Below, piece after piece: positions 36,001 through 45,442 of a DNA stretch of 64,000 bases. Each line of letters begins with the position of its first letter. The stretch's first letter is position 1. The stretch covers positions 1,736,001 to 1,800,000 of the forward strand of contig JAWPMT010000004.1 of NCBI GenBank assembly GCA_033344775.1. Reading direction: 5' to 3'. A program made the translations under genes and the position numbers. This DNA comes from Cytophagales bacterium. Its GTDB lineage: Bacteria > Bacteroidota > Bacteroidia > Cytophagales > Cyclobacteriaceae. The notes beneath the pieces are model-generated. The model was not told where the DNA came from. It ran no database searches and was given only the letters and a program-made list of their open reading frames with translations.

Positions 36001-39000
36001 TCTGGAGACTCCTCTCTGTTCCAGGAGAGACCAGGAGCATGTTGTGTCAATACCCGATTGAGCGGGGACTGATCAAACACTTGCTCGCTAAAGGCAAAGT
36101 CTCCATCGTCTCCAAATCCTTGTCCATAGAAGAAATTGATCTGCTCGATTACCGGATGGGACTTTTTAGTACCAGTAGTGCCCTCGGCATAGGGTAAATA
36201 TTGGACGGGATTCCGACCAAACCCATCAAATTCAACAAAAGACACCAGGTCTTTTCCATTGGGAGAAGCTTGCTTACTCACGGTTTGCTCGAGTCGTCCA
36301 AGCCCATCCACGTATTGGGTAGTTACGCTTACTTGTGACTTGTCCAATGCCATCGAAGCACTTTCTGATAGCTCAGTGGTCCTGGGGGTTCGATAGGTGA
36401 ATGTTCGCTGATAGCCTTCATCGTAATTGTAGGTATGCATTTGAAGGATGTTACCATTGTAGTCGGTTGTTCCCTGACCATCACGCACGAGACGAAGCCT
36501 GTTAAAATCATCATACTCATAGGCAGTAGCTCGACCGTTTGCATCTTTCATCAACTTCATGCCTACTCCTGGATCGTACAAAACCGTCGTAACCCGGGCT
36601 TTAGGAAGATCATTTCTCAGGAATTGTCCTAGTTGTAAGAGTTGTGTCTCTGATTGTGCATTTACATCCGACACACCGTGCACCAATAAAACCGAATTGA
36701 CTTCATCCAAAGAAGCATTCTGAATCTGGAATACGGGTAACGTATGGTCATAGGCCCATAAATAGGTCTTTGGAACTTGATTACGGCCAATAACTTCAGT
36801 GGGATTACCATGATTATCATAAGCAGTAATTTCAAAAACGTCTTCCAGCGGATGGTCCTTGAAAGACTGTCGTACACCGGAAGCCAGGATTTTGCCACCG
36901 TAATAATTGTAGTCTAACTGAGATGTCTGCTGAAGTGCTCCATCCCTCCAAGTTTCCGTCCTGATCAGTTCTGAGATATTGTTGTTCTCTATCAATCCTG
37001 CTAAAGCGGAGAGTTCGGTTATGTCGTGTGGGTAAAACAATTTCTGGAGGGATTGCGAACCGTCACTATTAATTGTCTCGCTCTGAACCAATTGAAAATG
37101 TCGATATGTAGCATCGTAGGTGTTCCGGGTTACGTTTCTTAAAGAACCTTCCTCAAAATACTGAACGGTTGTGGTACTATCTAGTCGGTTCCACCACATA
37201 GGGAGCGTGAATTTGGATATCTTCAATTCTCCAACCCCTGCAGCACAGCTCACCACATTGTACTGCTGATAAGAAACATGGATCCAGCCTCTCCTGGGGA
37301 TAAAAACAGGATCAGCTTGCCAGGATTCAAGCCTCACATCTAATTTACCCTGGGCAATGAATTGATTTTTCAACTGCAGCGCCTCAACCATTTGATCATC
37401 AAACTGACTTTGATTGCTGGCTTCCCATACCCAATAGTTCCGGCCATCCCAATTGCAAAAATCAGTTCCACTGGCAGTTTTGGCCTGGAACTTGTATATG
37501 ACAGATTCATCCGTACTACCCAACTCAGTATGTATGTATCGATCGAGAATACTATTTGGATTAGCCAGAGAAGCAGGCGAAATCCCAAAGCCGATTTCAC
37601 TACCTAAAGTCGAATTAGAATAATGATTGGTTTGTTTTTGAACTAATCCTTTGGTCGCATCATACGTTCGCTGCTCGTAGAGTTTCCCATTATTATTAAT
37701 TGACTTTCGATAGATAGCGGTATGCGTGGTACGCTTATCGTGAAAATAGTTTTCAACATAGCCCTGATCAAATGTTCCATCAAAAGCAATCTCCGTAACC
37801 ACGGGATAGGTCATGTAGTGATCACCGTTTGACTTGTTGTTTCCGCCCCGTTCTACGGTTTCAGTAGTTCCTGGGCCAGAAAAGCTTCCATTTGACACAA
37901 ATCCAGTGGATTTGGTACTAGACTCAAAGTTCAGAGGCAAGTGTAAGGTGCCCTTGCCGTTTTCTCCTGCAAATAAAGTCTCGTCAAAAACAGGAAGTCT
38001 GGAAAGTGCGTCGTAATGGAAAAACCGGGTTTGTGCCATTTCAGTAGCATCGGATTTATCCACAATTTTAAAAACCCTTAAGCCCCCTACTTCATGATGA
38101 TCAATCACATCAGGTGTGGTCACCTTAGCTTGCAGCGTTATGTTTTCATCCGAATTCAACATCACTACACGATAGACACCTGGATCCAGGGTAATCGGGA
38201 ATCGTTCGTTATATCCTTGCGGCAATTGATCAAAGAACTGGTATTCTGCGAAAGCAGACGGACCATTTACCGGATCAATAAAATCGCAAGGCTGCTTAAC
38301 CTCATCGGTATAGTGACAAAAGTCAAACGTGTTTCCTGGAGGTGTGTCGCAGGAAATGATATCCCCGGATCGATAGAGCGCGAAAAACTGATAGTTGCCC
38401 AATTGATTAGGTACAACAATTCCATCGGCCCGGATATCCATATAGTATTGCGTCCTTTCCTTTACCAGAAATAGGTTATCTGTTCCATTAGGTTTTGTGT
38501 TGTATGCGCCATGCGCATCATCACATTGAAAAAAGTCGTAGGGATCTGTATCATTTTGTCCTCCTCTTGCCACTCCATTATACAAGACTTCCGTTGCCCC
38601 TTCCTGCCAAACTGAAGTTTTGGATCGATGGGGTTGATAATGGTATTCCGATGTTCCTCCTGTCGGGTAAGTGATCTTTTTTAACGTACCCCGTTTCGCA
38701 AATTGAAAGTTAGGTGTCCGGTTTGCTCCTTGAAATGTGGTATTGTACTGATCAAAATAGGCATTATATGGAATCAAAGTAGGGCTCGTATCTCTACCCG
38801 TATAGTAACCCCAATAGTCCTGGCCAAAAGAACCTCTTCTGGGCAAATCACCTGAGATATAATGGAAATCATAGACCTGGGGCGCTTCCCCATTTCCCTG
38901 TCCATACAGTTCAATACCATCTAGTTTCAGGCGCACGGCATATTCATCCGTCATGTCATCGCCAAAGTAGGACTGATTGAAGTAGTAACTCCTCAATTCA

Positions 39001-40145
39001 TTGCCAAAGACATCACTGATCTGAATCGCTTCAAGGGCGTTTCGCCCGCGAAGATCCGCACGATCCTCGGCACTTGGGAGCAGCGTCATTTCTTCATTAC
39101 CATTCAACAAAATAGCCCGCAGCTCAGACTGGGTGATCTCATAAGTAGGAAGTGAACCACCTGAACGTCGATCAAGATTCTCGTTCGCATTCTGATCTAT
39201 GTACACTTCAGTACTTCCGACATACTGAGGCTTTTCCCATGACTGTGGAGCAGTGTAATCAAACTCAATGACATCTCGCTCAGAAACGATACTGGTGATC
39301 AACCAGGAGGAATTGTACACCTGCACATCATCCGTCGTATTGTTTTGTCGGACAAGGGTCCTTTCCACCTGACTGAAGGTATATCGGTTTCCTTGTGTAT
39401 CATCAATGATCCAACCTGTGATGACTAGATTCTTGGTATTGCCGTTGGTCAACACTTCTACTCGCAATCCAGGATGCTCCATGCAATGGGCGCTCAGGTT
39501 GGAGTAATCGATAAAGAGTGTCCCACTAAGCCCGTTGATACTAAAAGAGTACACGTCCGGTTGCGTTTCGAAATATCCTTCTTTTACCTTATCTATGAAA
39601 TCATAAAACCTTCCATATTCTCCAGCTGGTTTCCACGCACCATTATCGACAAAGTGCTTTACAAACTCATAATCCTCATTGATGGTATGGCCACTACCTA
39701 CAAATGCATCACTGTAGTACATTTGATATTGAGGTGATGCAGTAATCCAATCATCCACTTTGCCATTCTGTTGACGAGTTACTGCACCTCCGGCATTGAG
39801 GTTCCAACCCAAGCCCACCCAGGTGGCTAGCTGATTCACTTTCACTCCGGACGCATCATAGGTCAAACTAATGGGCATCTGAATATCCTTTCCTTGTATG
39901 GTATGGATGGGAATGGAAATATTAGGAGAACCTGTGTATAAGGAAACAGGCGTGCTTCCATACTTAATGAATGCCTGGGCTTCCGGAGAAGGTGGAATTT
40001 TCACCAATTCCTCCAACGTTGGGGTGTTCTGCCCACCCCCATTGTCTTCACCTATTTGTGCCCATAGGTTATACCCGCAAAAGAGTATTAAGAGCAATGT
40101 CACAGCTACGCTATGAGTCAATTGCCAATAGAAATTAGTCCTCAT
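33018..40145 (-). CDS. Giant RHS-repeat protein with variable C-terminal domain
   Basis: A 2375-residue secreted protein (signal peptide ending near YNLWAQ). An N-terminal ~1100-residue region with a SpvB-like start (TPVSLYTGSPNISIPI) is followed by a DUF6443-like section (TTQYVDGLGRLEQTV) and many YD repeats (e.g. YTYDGANRLKIARYTG). The conserved RHS core ends with YDPALGKFLAIDPHSENY and RIDPDGKDW near residue 2168. The remaining ~208 residues are the variable tip: Gly/Ser-rich alternating beta strands without a nuclease, ADP-ribosylation or protease motif that I can see. It may be a toxin delivered on contact or a surface adhesin. It overlaps the tail-fibre-like gene by 11 bp. Confidence 0.88.
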   Translation of the reverse strand: MRTNFYWQLTHSVAVTLLLILFCGYNLWAQIGEDNGGGQNTPTLEELVKIPPSPEAQAFIKYGSTPVSLYTGSPNISIPIHTIQGKDIQMPISLTYDASGVKVNQLATWVGLGWNLNAGGAVTRQQNGKVDDWITASPQYQMYYSDAFVGSGHTINEDYEFVKHFVDNGAWKPAGEYGRFYDFIDKVKEGYFETQPDVYSFSINGLSGTLFIDYSNLSAHCMEHPGLRVEVLTNGNTKNLVITGWIIDDTQGNRYTFSQVERTLVRQNNTTDDVQVYNSSWLITSIVSERDVIEFDYTAPQSWEKPQYVGSTEVYIDQNANENLDRRSGGSLPTYEITQSELRAILLNGNEEMTLLPSAEDRADLRGRNALEAIQISDVFGNELRSYYFNQSYFGDDMTDEYAVRLKLDGIELYGQGNGEAPQVYDFHYISGDLPRRGSFGQDYWGYYTGRDTSPTLIPYNAYFDQYNTTFQGANRTPNFQFAKRGTLKKITYPTGGTSEYHYQPHRSKTSVWQEGATEVLYNGVARGGQNDTDPYDFFQCDDAHGAYNTKPNGTDNLFLVKERTQYYMDIRADGIVVPNQLGNYQFFALYRSGDIISCDTPPGNTFDFCHYTDEVKQPCDFIDPVNGPSAFAEYQFFDQLPQGYNERFPITLDPGVYRVVMLNSDENITLQAKVTTPDVIDHHEVGGLRVFKIVDKSDATEMAQTRFFHYDALSRLPVFDETLFAGENGKGTLHLPLNFESSTKSTGFVSNGSFSGPGTTETVERGGNNKSNGDHYMTYPVVTEIAFDGTFDQGYVENYFHDKRTTHTAIYRKSINNNGKLYEQRTYDATKGLVQKQTNHYSNSTLGSEIGFGISPASLANPNSILDRYIHTELGSTDESVIYKFQAKTASGTDFCNWDGRNYWVWEASNQSQFDDQMVEALQLKNQFIAQGKLDVRLESWQADPVFIPRRGWIHVSYQQYNVVSCAAGVGELKISKFTLPMWWNRLDSTTTVQYFEEGSLRNVTRNTYDATYRHFQLVQSETINSDGSQSLQKLFYPHDITELSALAGLIENNNISELIRTETWRDGALQQTSQLDYNYYGGKILASGVRQSFKDHPLEDVFEITAYDNHGNPTEVIGRNQVPKTYLWAYDHTLPVFQIQNASLDEVNSVLLVHGVSDVNAQSETQLLQLGQFLRNDLPKARVTTVLYDPGVGMKLMKDANGRATAYEYDDFNRLRLVRDGQGTTDYNGNILQMHTYNYDEGYQRTFTYRTPRTTELSESASMALDKSQVSVTTQYVDGLGRLEQTVSKQASPNGKDLVSFVEFDGFGRNPVQYLPYAEGTTGTKKSHPVIEQINFFYGQGFGDDGDFAFSEQVFDQSPLNRVLTQHAPGLSWNREESPDRGVTSVYRTNMVSDQVIRWGLNDEGFYHDGLYPASNGSSEGSLIVSETTNENGFKTIEFKEKSGQVILKKVQKNTSEYLSTYYLYDDLNNLRYVIQPEGVRQFLNQGNTAVSPDWVGQFCFQYQYDYRNRMIVKKVPGAEASYMVYDLNDRLILSQQGNDHGLSDSGDANLELIYEDLAIDQYQGQSYALLNNKSGRLTSGFSFTSSAGESFRLTSNEVNYTSEWDFTKYDVYDRPVQTGRVSLVGNRDAIQSQVNGESVLNEASLSSGGLLLYTNQAFPRNINSSNVLTVSYYDDYDFTTETPPAGAEMGIKGLATGAKTKVLGSSDFMSTVSFYDEQLRVIKAVGDNHAGGNEVVTNSYINKVLPSIAQSVRTQTAHGFTTTVEENFAYDHADRLLSVTHRVDGQAPVTLLRNSYNERGELQEKELSNEELSTSYQYNIRGWLTHINGGTTFDSQEDVFGMELLYNAAGQYNGNIGQIKWKTVGGNGVFNGEQTYTYTYDGANRLKIARYTGQSNDMYNVGGNDAGIRYDNNGNILNLFRRGTGGISDDLLYAFTGNRLMRVDDQASEDPNALFLDGNTSGDDYAYDANGNMIQDLNKGITEIRYNHLNLPELVIKSNGDQIAYTYDAAGTKLRKVSTIGNNTEATDYLSGFHYVNNDLKFLQHAEGRAIRNGAYFAYEYNMTDHLGNVRASVNRDGVLKQRDDYYPFGLSFNSSATSPENLYKYNGKEEQRGWGVFDYQARFYDPALGKFLAIDPHSENYLAWSPYNYVGGNPILRIDPDGKDWEDVVKGFKALGNHLSETFSSSGAKNVADGFSEAGQIMNSGLGDGYGAVFGEDSKAGVSAEGKINFGLQIAGEVEKGAGLTANLGALTIIKGKIGISLSSEGVSFNFDIDPIGGEGGIEGESEFSASLLAGGGVKNTITLDENGFQDKFSGSVGVAGVSAELENNLTTGQVDSKLKAGANFNIALFLGISGGVNAEIEKNVRAKREE

Positions 40146-42015
40146 TGTTGTGCTGTTCCTTCAGTTGAGTTTGTAGTTCACTTACCGTATTTCTGAGTTC
40201 AAGATTGTTCTGATCTAGCTGTTCAAGGCGTTGCTCTTGCTTGATCAGATGAAGCGTCAATTCTTCAATCTTCTCCAATAACCTGGCATTCATGTCACCA
40301 ACAGCGACACCATTTGCGGCTACTTCTGCGGCACTTGGAATACCCGGAAGGTGATGGTTGTCTTCAATGAATTGCGCGGTTTCTTCTAAGGACAGCAAGT
40401 TGTATTCAGGAGCAAAAACGTAATCAGGCCATGGCGAAGCTTGTACCAACACTTCTCTGGAACGAATGATGCCATTTACTTCAAGCTTATTCGTAGGGTT
40501 CTCTGTACCAATACCAACATTCCCCTCTTGTGTTATGGTCATCTTGTTATTTTGCCAATCACCATTTGTTTGAAAATTCAGACCATCATTCCCTGACAAG
40601 ACCATCGTTTTCTGAGATCCAATTGAACTCCCAAATGATGAATGAACCAATTGTAGGCGATCTGTAACGGAGGGCCCTATTGAAATGATTCCTTCATCCT
40701 GCAATTCCAGGAATTTCCAATTGCTACCATAATTTCCCATAACACTGTTTCCTCCCAAAATGATACTCCCATCACGGTGGATCAGGTCGTTATCATTGGA
40801 AGCACCTTTCCAAATGGTATTAATGATCGACTCGCCGGCTGAATTCAGGAATGCCGTAGCCTTGACATTGCCAATTACGTCCAAAGCCTCATTGGGCAAT
40901 TCAGTTCCGATTCCCACCGCACCGGTTGAATTTCTGATGGTCATGGCAGTCTTATATGCGGTAGTTCCCAGGTTCAGATTGATGTTCCCTCCTGATCTTA
41001 TCACTGCCTTCTTGGCATCTGTACCATCGCCAACATATCCCATGTAAACACCACCCGCATTGCCACTATGATTAAAAGCCCCAAGCAAGTACTCTACATT
41101 ATTGCCGGCGTTGTTTTTTTCAACCTCCAGCGTATAATCGGGAGCCATGGTTCCAATACCAATGTTTCCATTGCCGGCAAATGTCATCTCTCTTCTGCTA
41201 TCTGTTTTGTTCAGGATTTGAAGACCGGTATTTCCTTGCAACCGCAGCTCATAGAGATCATGCCCGTCTCTTTCTAATCGAAAGCCGTTATCATTGCTTT
41301 GTTTGACCTGCAGTTTTGCAAGGGGCGTAGTAGTCCCTATGCCTACATTGCCATCTGCCGATACTTTTACCCTTTCTACATCATTTGTGCCTATTGTAAA
41401 ATCATAATTCCCAAATGAGCCAATGTGCATGATGCCATCTGTAAAAAGGGTATTTCCATCGATGTACATAGAAAATGAATTATCCTGAACTCTCAATCCT
41501 GCTTTTGACAGATCCATTTGCCCCCATCGGCCCACGGTCGCATTTCTATTGATGTGTAATGTTCCTTCTGGAGTCTCTGTTCCAATTCCGACAAATCCAT
41601 TGCTATTCAGAATGGTCATCCGGGTATTGCCAGTTGAACTACTTGTCATTCCAGTATTGAAAATCAAGTTTTTCGTATCGTGTGAGGCAAGAATTCCTTC
41701 ACCCAGAGCGACTTTTCTCTGAAGAAAGATCCTGGCACGGTCCGTTTGGAAATGGGCCCAATTCGAATTTTTCGAACCAATATCTACATATCCATAGTTG
41801 GAGCGTATTCTAAGTGCACCGGACTGATTCCCTCTGATCGGGCCATTGATATGTAAAGTTTCCTTGGGGTCGGTCACGCCAATCCCCACTTTGCTGTCTT
41901 GAATGTAGATGTTTCCTGAGCCGTTGACTCCCGGGCCTTCCCATTGGGCAAATCCGAGGTGACAGACCGAAAAAAGTATGGCAGAAATTAAGATGATCTT
42001 GAATTGCGATTTCAT
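40135..42015 (-). CDS. Tail-fibre-like repeat protein with C-terminal coiled coil
   Basis: A 626-residue secreted protein (signal peptide cut after LGFAQ). The body consists of repeats with the phrase VGIGTxxP (VGIGVTDP, VGIGTETP, VGIGTTTP, IGIGTMAP), interleaved with beta-rich segments, as in phage tail fibres and Bacteroidota surface proteins. The C-terminal ~90 residues include NHHLPGIPSAAEV and a long heptad helix (LLEKIEELTLHLIKQEQRLEQ), predicting a trimeric coiled coil. It is first in the leftward unit and overlaps the RHS gene, suggesting a combined structure. Confidence 0.8.
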   Translation of the reverse strand: MKSQFKIILISAILFSVCHLGFAQWEGPGVNGSGNIYIQDSKVGIGVTDPKETLHINGPIRGNQSGALRIRSNYGYVDIGSKNSNWAHFQTDRARIFLQRKVALGEGILASHDTKNLIFNTGMTSSSTGNTRMTILNSNGFVGIGTETPEGTLHINRNATVGRWGQMDLSKAGLRVQDNSFSMYIDGNTLFTDGIMHIGSFGNYDFTIGTNDVERVKVSADGNVGIGTTTPLAKLQVKQSNDNGFRLERDGHDLYELRLQGNTGLQILNKTDSRREMTFAGNGNIGIGTMAPDYTLEVEKNNAGNNVEYLLGAFNHSGNAGGVYMGYVGDGTDAKKAVIRSGGNINLNLGTTAYKTAMTIRNSTGAVGIGTELPNEALDVIGNVKATAFLNSAGESIINTIWKGASNDNDLIHRDGSIILGGNSVMGNYGSNWKFLELQDEGIISIGPSVTDRLQLVHSSFGSSIGSQKTMVLSGNDGLNFQTNGDWQNNKMTITQEGNVGIGTENPTNKLEVNGIIRSREVLVQASPWPDYVFAPEYNLLSLEETAQFIEDNHHLPGIPSAAEVAANGVAVGDMNARLLEKIEELTLHLIKQEQRLEQLDQNNLELRNTVSELQTQLKEQHNNED

Positions 42016-42220
42016 TTTGATGTTAAGTTTTATTTCATTCCAAGAATCCGGAACTCCTGTATCAGCATCTTATTACTAGCATACCGATGCATAAGGATTC
42101 CTTCATTCTCGTTTTCCACCTTAGTACCCAGGACAGGTAAGAGGTAATACCCATTCCACATATATTTTTAAAAAATCAATTGATCCAACGATGTGGGAAC
42201 ACCATAAAATTCAGATACAT

Positions 42221-42228
42221 TAGTTTTG
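42221..42228 (+). promoter_or_regulatory. Candidate -7 promoter element for the ECF sigma gene
   Basis: TAGTTTTG matches TAnnTTTG exactly and sits 49 bp before the TTG start of the sigma gene, in the divergent gap with the tail-fibre gene. No clear TTG -33 element is at the right distance. Confidence 0.4.
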
Positions 42229-42276
42229 TAAAACCTTGTGTTTCAAACAGAAGGAAACAACTGAATTCCATATACA

Positions 42277-42834
42277 TTGATCGAAAAACGCGTTTTACTG
42301 AATCAATTAAAATCTTCGCCCTCTGAAAGAAAGGCTGCGATCCAATACCTTTATCGGTATTATTTTAAGTCAATAAAGCAGTATATCCTGAATAATGGCG
42401 GGAATTCAGAAGATGCAGAAGACATATTTCAGGAAGGGCTTGTGGCGTTGTATGAAGCCGTTCTGGACAACCGATTCAGGAATGAATCTTCCGTGGAAAC
42501 TTATCTCTTCGCGATCTGTAAAAACCGATGGTTGAAGCGTTGGAATAAAATAAAAAAGTGGGATGATAACCAATCTCCAACAGAAGAGGCATCTGAACCA
42601 AACTACGACCAGGACAAACTCATGACACTCCTCGAACACCTGAATAATTCATGCAAAAAACTGCTATTGGCGTTTTATTACTATAACCAATCGATGGCGG
42701 AGATCAAAGCCCTTTTCAGTTTGAAAAGTGAGCAAGTAGCAAAGAATAAAAAAAGAAATTGCATGAAGCATTTGATTCAAATCGTGAAGGACAAAAACCT
42801 GACCATGGACCAATTCATCACCCATGAGTTCTGA
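42277..42834 (+). CDS. ECF-type RNA polymerase sigma factor
   Basis: A 185-residue sigma-70 family protein. Region 2 is visible as AEDIFQEGLVALYEAV and YLFAICKNRWLKRW; region 4 as SMAEIKALFSLKSEQVAKNKKR. There is no ATG in frame before region 2 and an in-frame TGA 15 bp upstream, so the start is the TTG at 42277. It overlaps the next gene by 11 bp, forming a sigma/anti-sigma pair. Transcribed divergently from the tail-fibre/RHS unit, it may regulate that unit. Confidence 0.85.
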   Translation: MIEKRVLLNQLKSSPSERKAAIQYLYRYYFKSIKQYILNNGGNSEDAEDIFQEGLVALYEAVLDNRFRNESSVETYLFAICKNRWLKRWNKIKKWDDNQSPTEEASEPNYDQDKLMTLLEHLNNSCKKLLLAFYYYNQSMAEIKALFSLKSEQVAKNKKRNCMKHLIQIVKDKNLTMDQFITHEF

Positions 42835-43528
42835 ACAAGATCATATCGAGCTTTTTGACCGGATAAGCCAGGGTCAGGCCACCTCAGAAGAAAGGGATGC
42901 TTTTGGTAAGCAATTGGCAAGTGACAATGAATTTGCCAGAGACTATGAAGCGTATAAGGTGGGTAGACGCGCGCTGGACATAGAAGGTTTTATAACCGAT
43001 ATAGGGGAAGTCCGAGGTGGTGAGCAACGTAAAAAATCGATTCTTGTGCGATTGATTCCTATAGGTATCGCTGCTTCTATCTTATTAGGCGTGGTGATTT
43101 TTAACAGAAATCAAAGTCCTTCCCATTTGGCCTTATTTGAGGAACATTTTTCGCCCTATCCTTATCTTTTCCAGGACCGGACTGGCAGCGCCAGCCAATC
43201 CGATGAAGCAGCAGCAGTGAACAAATACCAAAATGGCAAGTATGAGGAAGCACTGTCCTTATTTCCCGTGATCGTGAAAAATGACACCACCCTTTTTTTT
43301 AAAGGCTTGAGTTTTCTTGGGCTACAGCAAGCAGATAGCGCGCTTCAGCTATTCGATCAGCTTCCAAAAACCAACTTCATCCTGAATGAAGAAGTACGCT
43401 GGTACAAAGGCCTGGCTTATTTGTTACTTCAGGAAGAGGATTCTGCTATTTTTTATCTTCAATCCATTCCTGTTAGTTCACAACATCAACCCGATGCGGA
43501 AGCCATCACTCAGGAATTACGGAAATAA
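42824..43528 (+). CDS. Membrane-anchored anti-sigma-like protein with TPR-type C-terminus
   Basis: A 234-residue protein: a cytoplasmic N-terminus (MSSEQDHIELFDRISQGQAT, similar in layout to Bacteroidota anti-sigma factors), a single membrane helix (IGIAASILLGVVIF, about 75-90), then a periplasmic helical part with two TPR-like units (ALSLFPVIVKNDTTLFFKGL and ALQLFDQLPKTNF). The order suits a trans-membrane anti-sigma that senses through TPRs. It starts inside the sigma gene. Confidence 0.7.
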   Translation: MSSEQDHIELFDRISQGQATSEERDAFGKQLASDNEFARDYEAYKVGRRALDIEGFITDIGEVRGGEQRKKSILVRLIPIGIAASILLGVVIFNRNQSPSHLALFEEHFSPYPYLFQDRTGSASQSDEAAAVNKYQNGKYEEALSLFPVIVKNDTTLFFKGLSFLGLQQADSALQLFDQLPKTNFILNEEVRWYKGLAYLLLQEEDSAIFYLQSIPVSSQHQPDAEAITQELRK

Positions 43529-43569
43529 AACAAAGCAAAATTTGTTTAACTATAACAGTTAGCAATAGA

Positions 43570-44037
43570 TCAAGCCAATACCCGGCCTTCCTTTTTGGCT
43601 GCGGCTTCTCGATAAGCTCCAATGGCTATCCCCAACGCCATACCCATTCCTGTACCCATAGACAAGCCCAAAGCAATGCCCATAGTGGGATCGATAGCAA
43701 CTCCAAATGTCATCCCCAAACCCTGACCGAAGACCATCCCAAAAACCATTCCCATGGTTGTGTAAGAACCTTGGGTGATTAACGAAAATTCCTTTTGCAG
43801 AAAAGCAGTGAGGGCTGTGTATTTCTTCCTTAAATACTTCCTACGATTAGCCGTCTGAGCATCCAATTCCAGCTCTTTCAATTTTCCTTCTAGCTTTCGA
43901 AGGTCTTCCTCAGACCATTCCCGGTCATTCAAGTTATTGAGTACTTTTAGAAAAGCCAGACAGGTCCGCATTTCAGCATTACTCAGTGAACTGTCGACTT
44001 GATTTTTAAAAAAGTTAATTGTTTCGGGAATTTTCAT
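43570..44037 (-). CDS. Glycine-zipper membrane protein
   Basis: A 155-residue protein. Residues ~1-85 are a charged helical region. Residues ~90-140 hold a run of GMxxGxxxG units (MGMVFGMVFGQGLG, MGIALGLSMGTGMG, MALGIAIGA), typical of glycine zippers that pack or insert in membranes. Function unknown; pore-like or scaffold roles are possible. It is the last gene of the long leftward block and lies 16 bp after the aminopeptidase gene. Confidence 0.7.
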   Translation of the reverse strand: MKIPETINFFKNQVDSSLSNAEMRTCLAFLKVLNNLNDREWSEEDLRKLEGKLKELELDAQTANRRKYLRKKYTALTAFLQKEFSLITQGSYTTMGMVFGMVFGQGLGMTFGVAIDPTMGIALGLSMGTGMGMALGIAIGAYREAAAKKEGRVLA

Positions 44038-44053
44038 TGGCCTAATATAGCGA

Positions 44054-45436
44054 TCATACGTTTCTTAACGCTTCCACATCCGCTATTTCCATCGGAGCAG
44101 GCTCTCCCAACAATTGAGCACCCTCACCAGTGATCACATAGTCGTTTTCGATGCGAATGCCGCCAAAATCCATGTACCCTGCCAACTTATCGTAATTGAT
44201 GAAAGAGGCTAGTTTCTTCTCGGATTTCCATTGTTCGTATAGCTCAGGAATGAAATAGATACCAGGTTCGTTGGTCAGTACGAGGCGTTCTTCAAGGGCT
44301 TTTCCAAACCGAAGCGCACTCAACCCCAACTGAGTAGATCGGGGAGTTACGTCATCATATCCTACGTGGTTTTCTCCAAAATCTTCCATGTCATGTACAT
44401 CCATACCCATCGAATGCCCCAGACCATGCGGAAAGAATAAAGCATGTGCACCCTGCGCAACGGCTTCATCCACATCTCCAGACATCAATCCAATTTCTTT
44501 CAATCCTGAGATAATCACCCTGGCGGCATTCAAATGCACTTGCTGATAAGTCACCCCTGGCTTAGACATCTCCGCGCTTGACTTCAGAGCATCCAAAACG
44601 ATCTGATAAACTTCTTTTTGCTTCTGACTGAAAGCCGGGTCTACCGGATACGTTCGGGTCATGTCCCCGGAGTATCCATACAGGTTTTCGGCACCACTGT
44701 CACACAACAAGAGCCTTCCAGATTGCATGGTATTGCCGTAATAATGGTTGTGCAGTGTCTGGCCATTAATGGTCACGATTGGTGGAAACGAAACTCCTGC
44801 CCCTTTAGACAAGGCCACTTCATTCAGATGAGCCACAATCTCGCGTTCCACCATGCCTGGCCTCGCCATCTTCATGGCTTCCTGATGCATTAGTGAGGTA
44901 ATACTTACGGCATCATGTAGCTGCTCAATTTCTTCGTCACTTTTATAGGCCCTTAGGCTAATTACCGCATGGATCAGATCAAGAGAATTACCTTCCTGAA
45001 TATCAAAGGCACTTTTTCCAAGCCATTCAGCAAGCTTTAGAATATTTCGTTCTCGATAAGGCGGTAAATAATGCACCTGACCTCCGAGCGACTTTCCGAT
45101 TGCTGAAGTAGGTAATACCTTTTCTACCCCTACGGAAGCGGCCAGGTCAGCCATCCTTGGTTGTGGGCCAGTCCAGACGATATCATCCATGCTCAGATCA
45201 TTCCCAAACAGGATCACTTCATCCTTATCCACATCGATCAACCCTGCTAAACCAGGCTGATTCAACCCGAAGAAATACCGAAAGGTACTGTCTTGTCGGA
45301 ACGGATAGTGATTGTCACCATAATTCATGCTGCTCTCTTCATTACCCAGCAAGAGGATCTGTCCTCCGGCTAGCTTTGATTTGAGTTCAGCTCGACGTTC
45401 GTGATAGGTAGTAGGGGCGAATAAGGGGCTTGACAT
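44054..45436 (-). CDS. pepP: Xaa-Pro aminopeptidase (M24B)
   Basis: A 460-residue aminopeptidase P. The N-terminal creatinase-like domain spans ~1-170, and the catalytic domain has the metal ligands in CDSGAENLYGYSGDMTRTYPV (two Asp), HGLGHSMGMDVHD (His), TNEPGIYF (Glu) and GIRIENDYVIT (Glu). It removes N-terminal residues before proline. It follows the M48 protease gene by 6 bp. Confidence 0.93.
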   Translation of the reverse strand: MSSPLFAPTTYHERRAELKSKLAGGQILLLGNEESSMNYGDNHYPFRQDSTFRYFFGLNQPGLAGLIDVDKDEVILFGNDLSMDDIVWTGPQPRMADLAASVGVEKVLPTSAIGKSLGGQVHYLPPYRERNILKLAEWLGKSAFDIQEGNSLDLIHAVISLRAYKSDEEIEQLHDAVSITSLMHQEAMKMARPGMVEREIVAHLNEVALSKGAGVSFPPIVTINGQTLHNHYYGNTMQSGRLLLCDSGAENLYGYSGDMTRTYPVDPAFSQKQKEVYQIVLDALKSSAEMSKPGVTYQQVHLNAARVIISGLKEIGLMSGDVDEAVAQGAHALFFPHGLGHSMGMDVHDMEDFGENHVGYDDVTPRSTQLGLSALRFGKALEERLVLTNEPGIYFIPELYEQWKSEKKLASFINYDKLAGYMDFGGIRIENDYVITGEGAQLLGEPAPMEIADVEALRNV

Positions 45437-45442
45437 AGGGTT

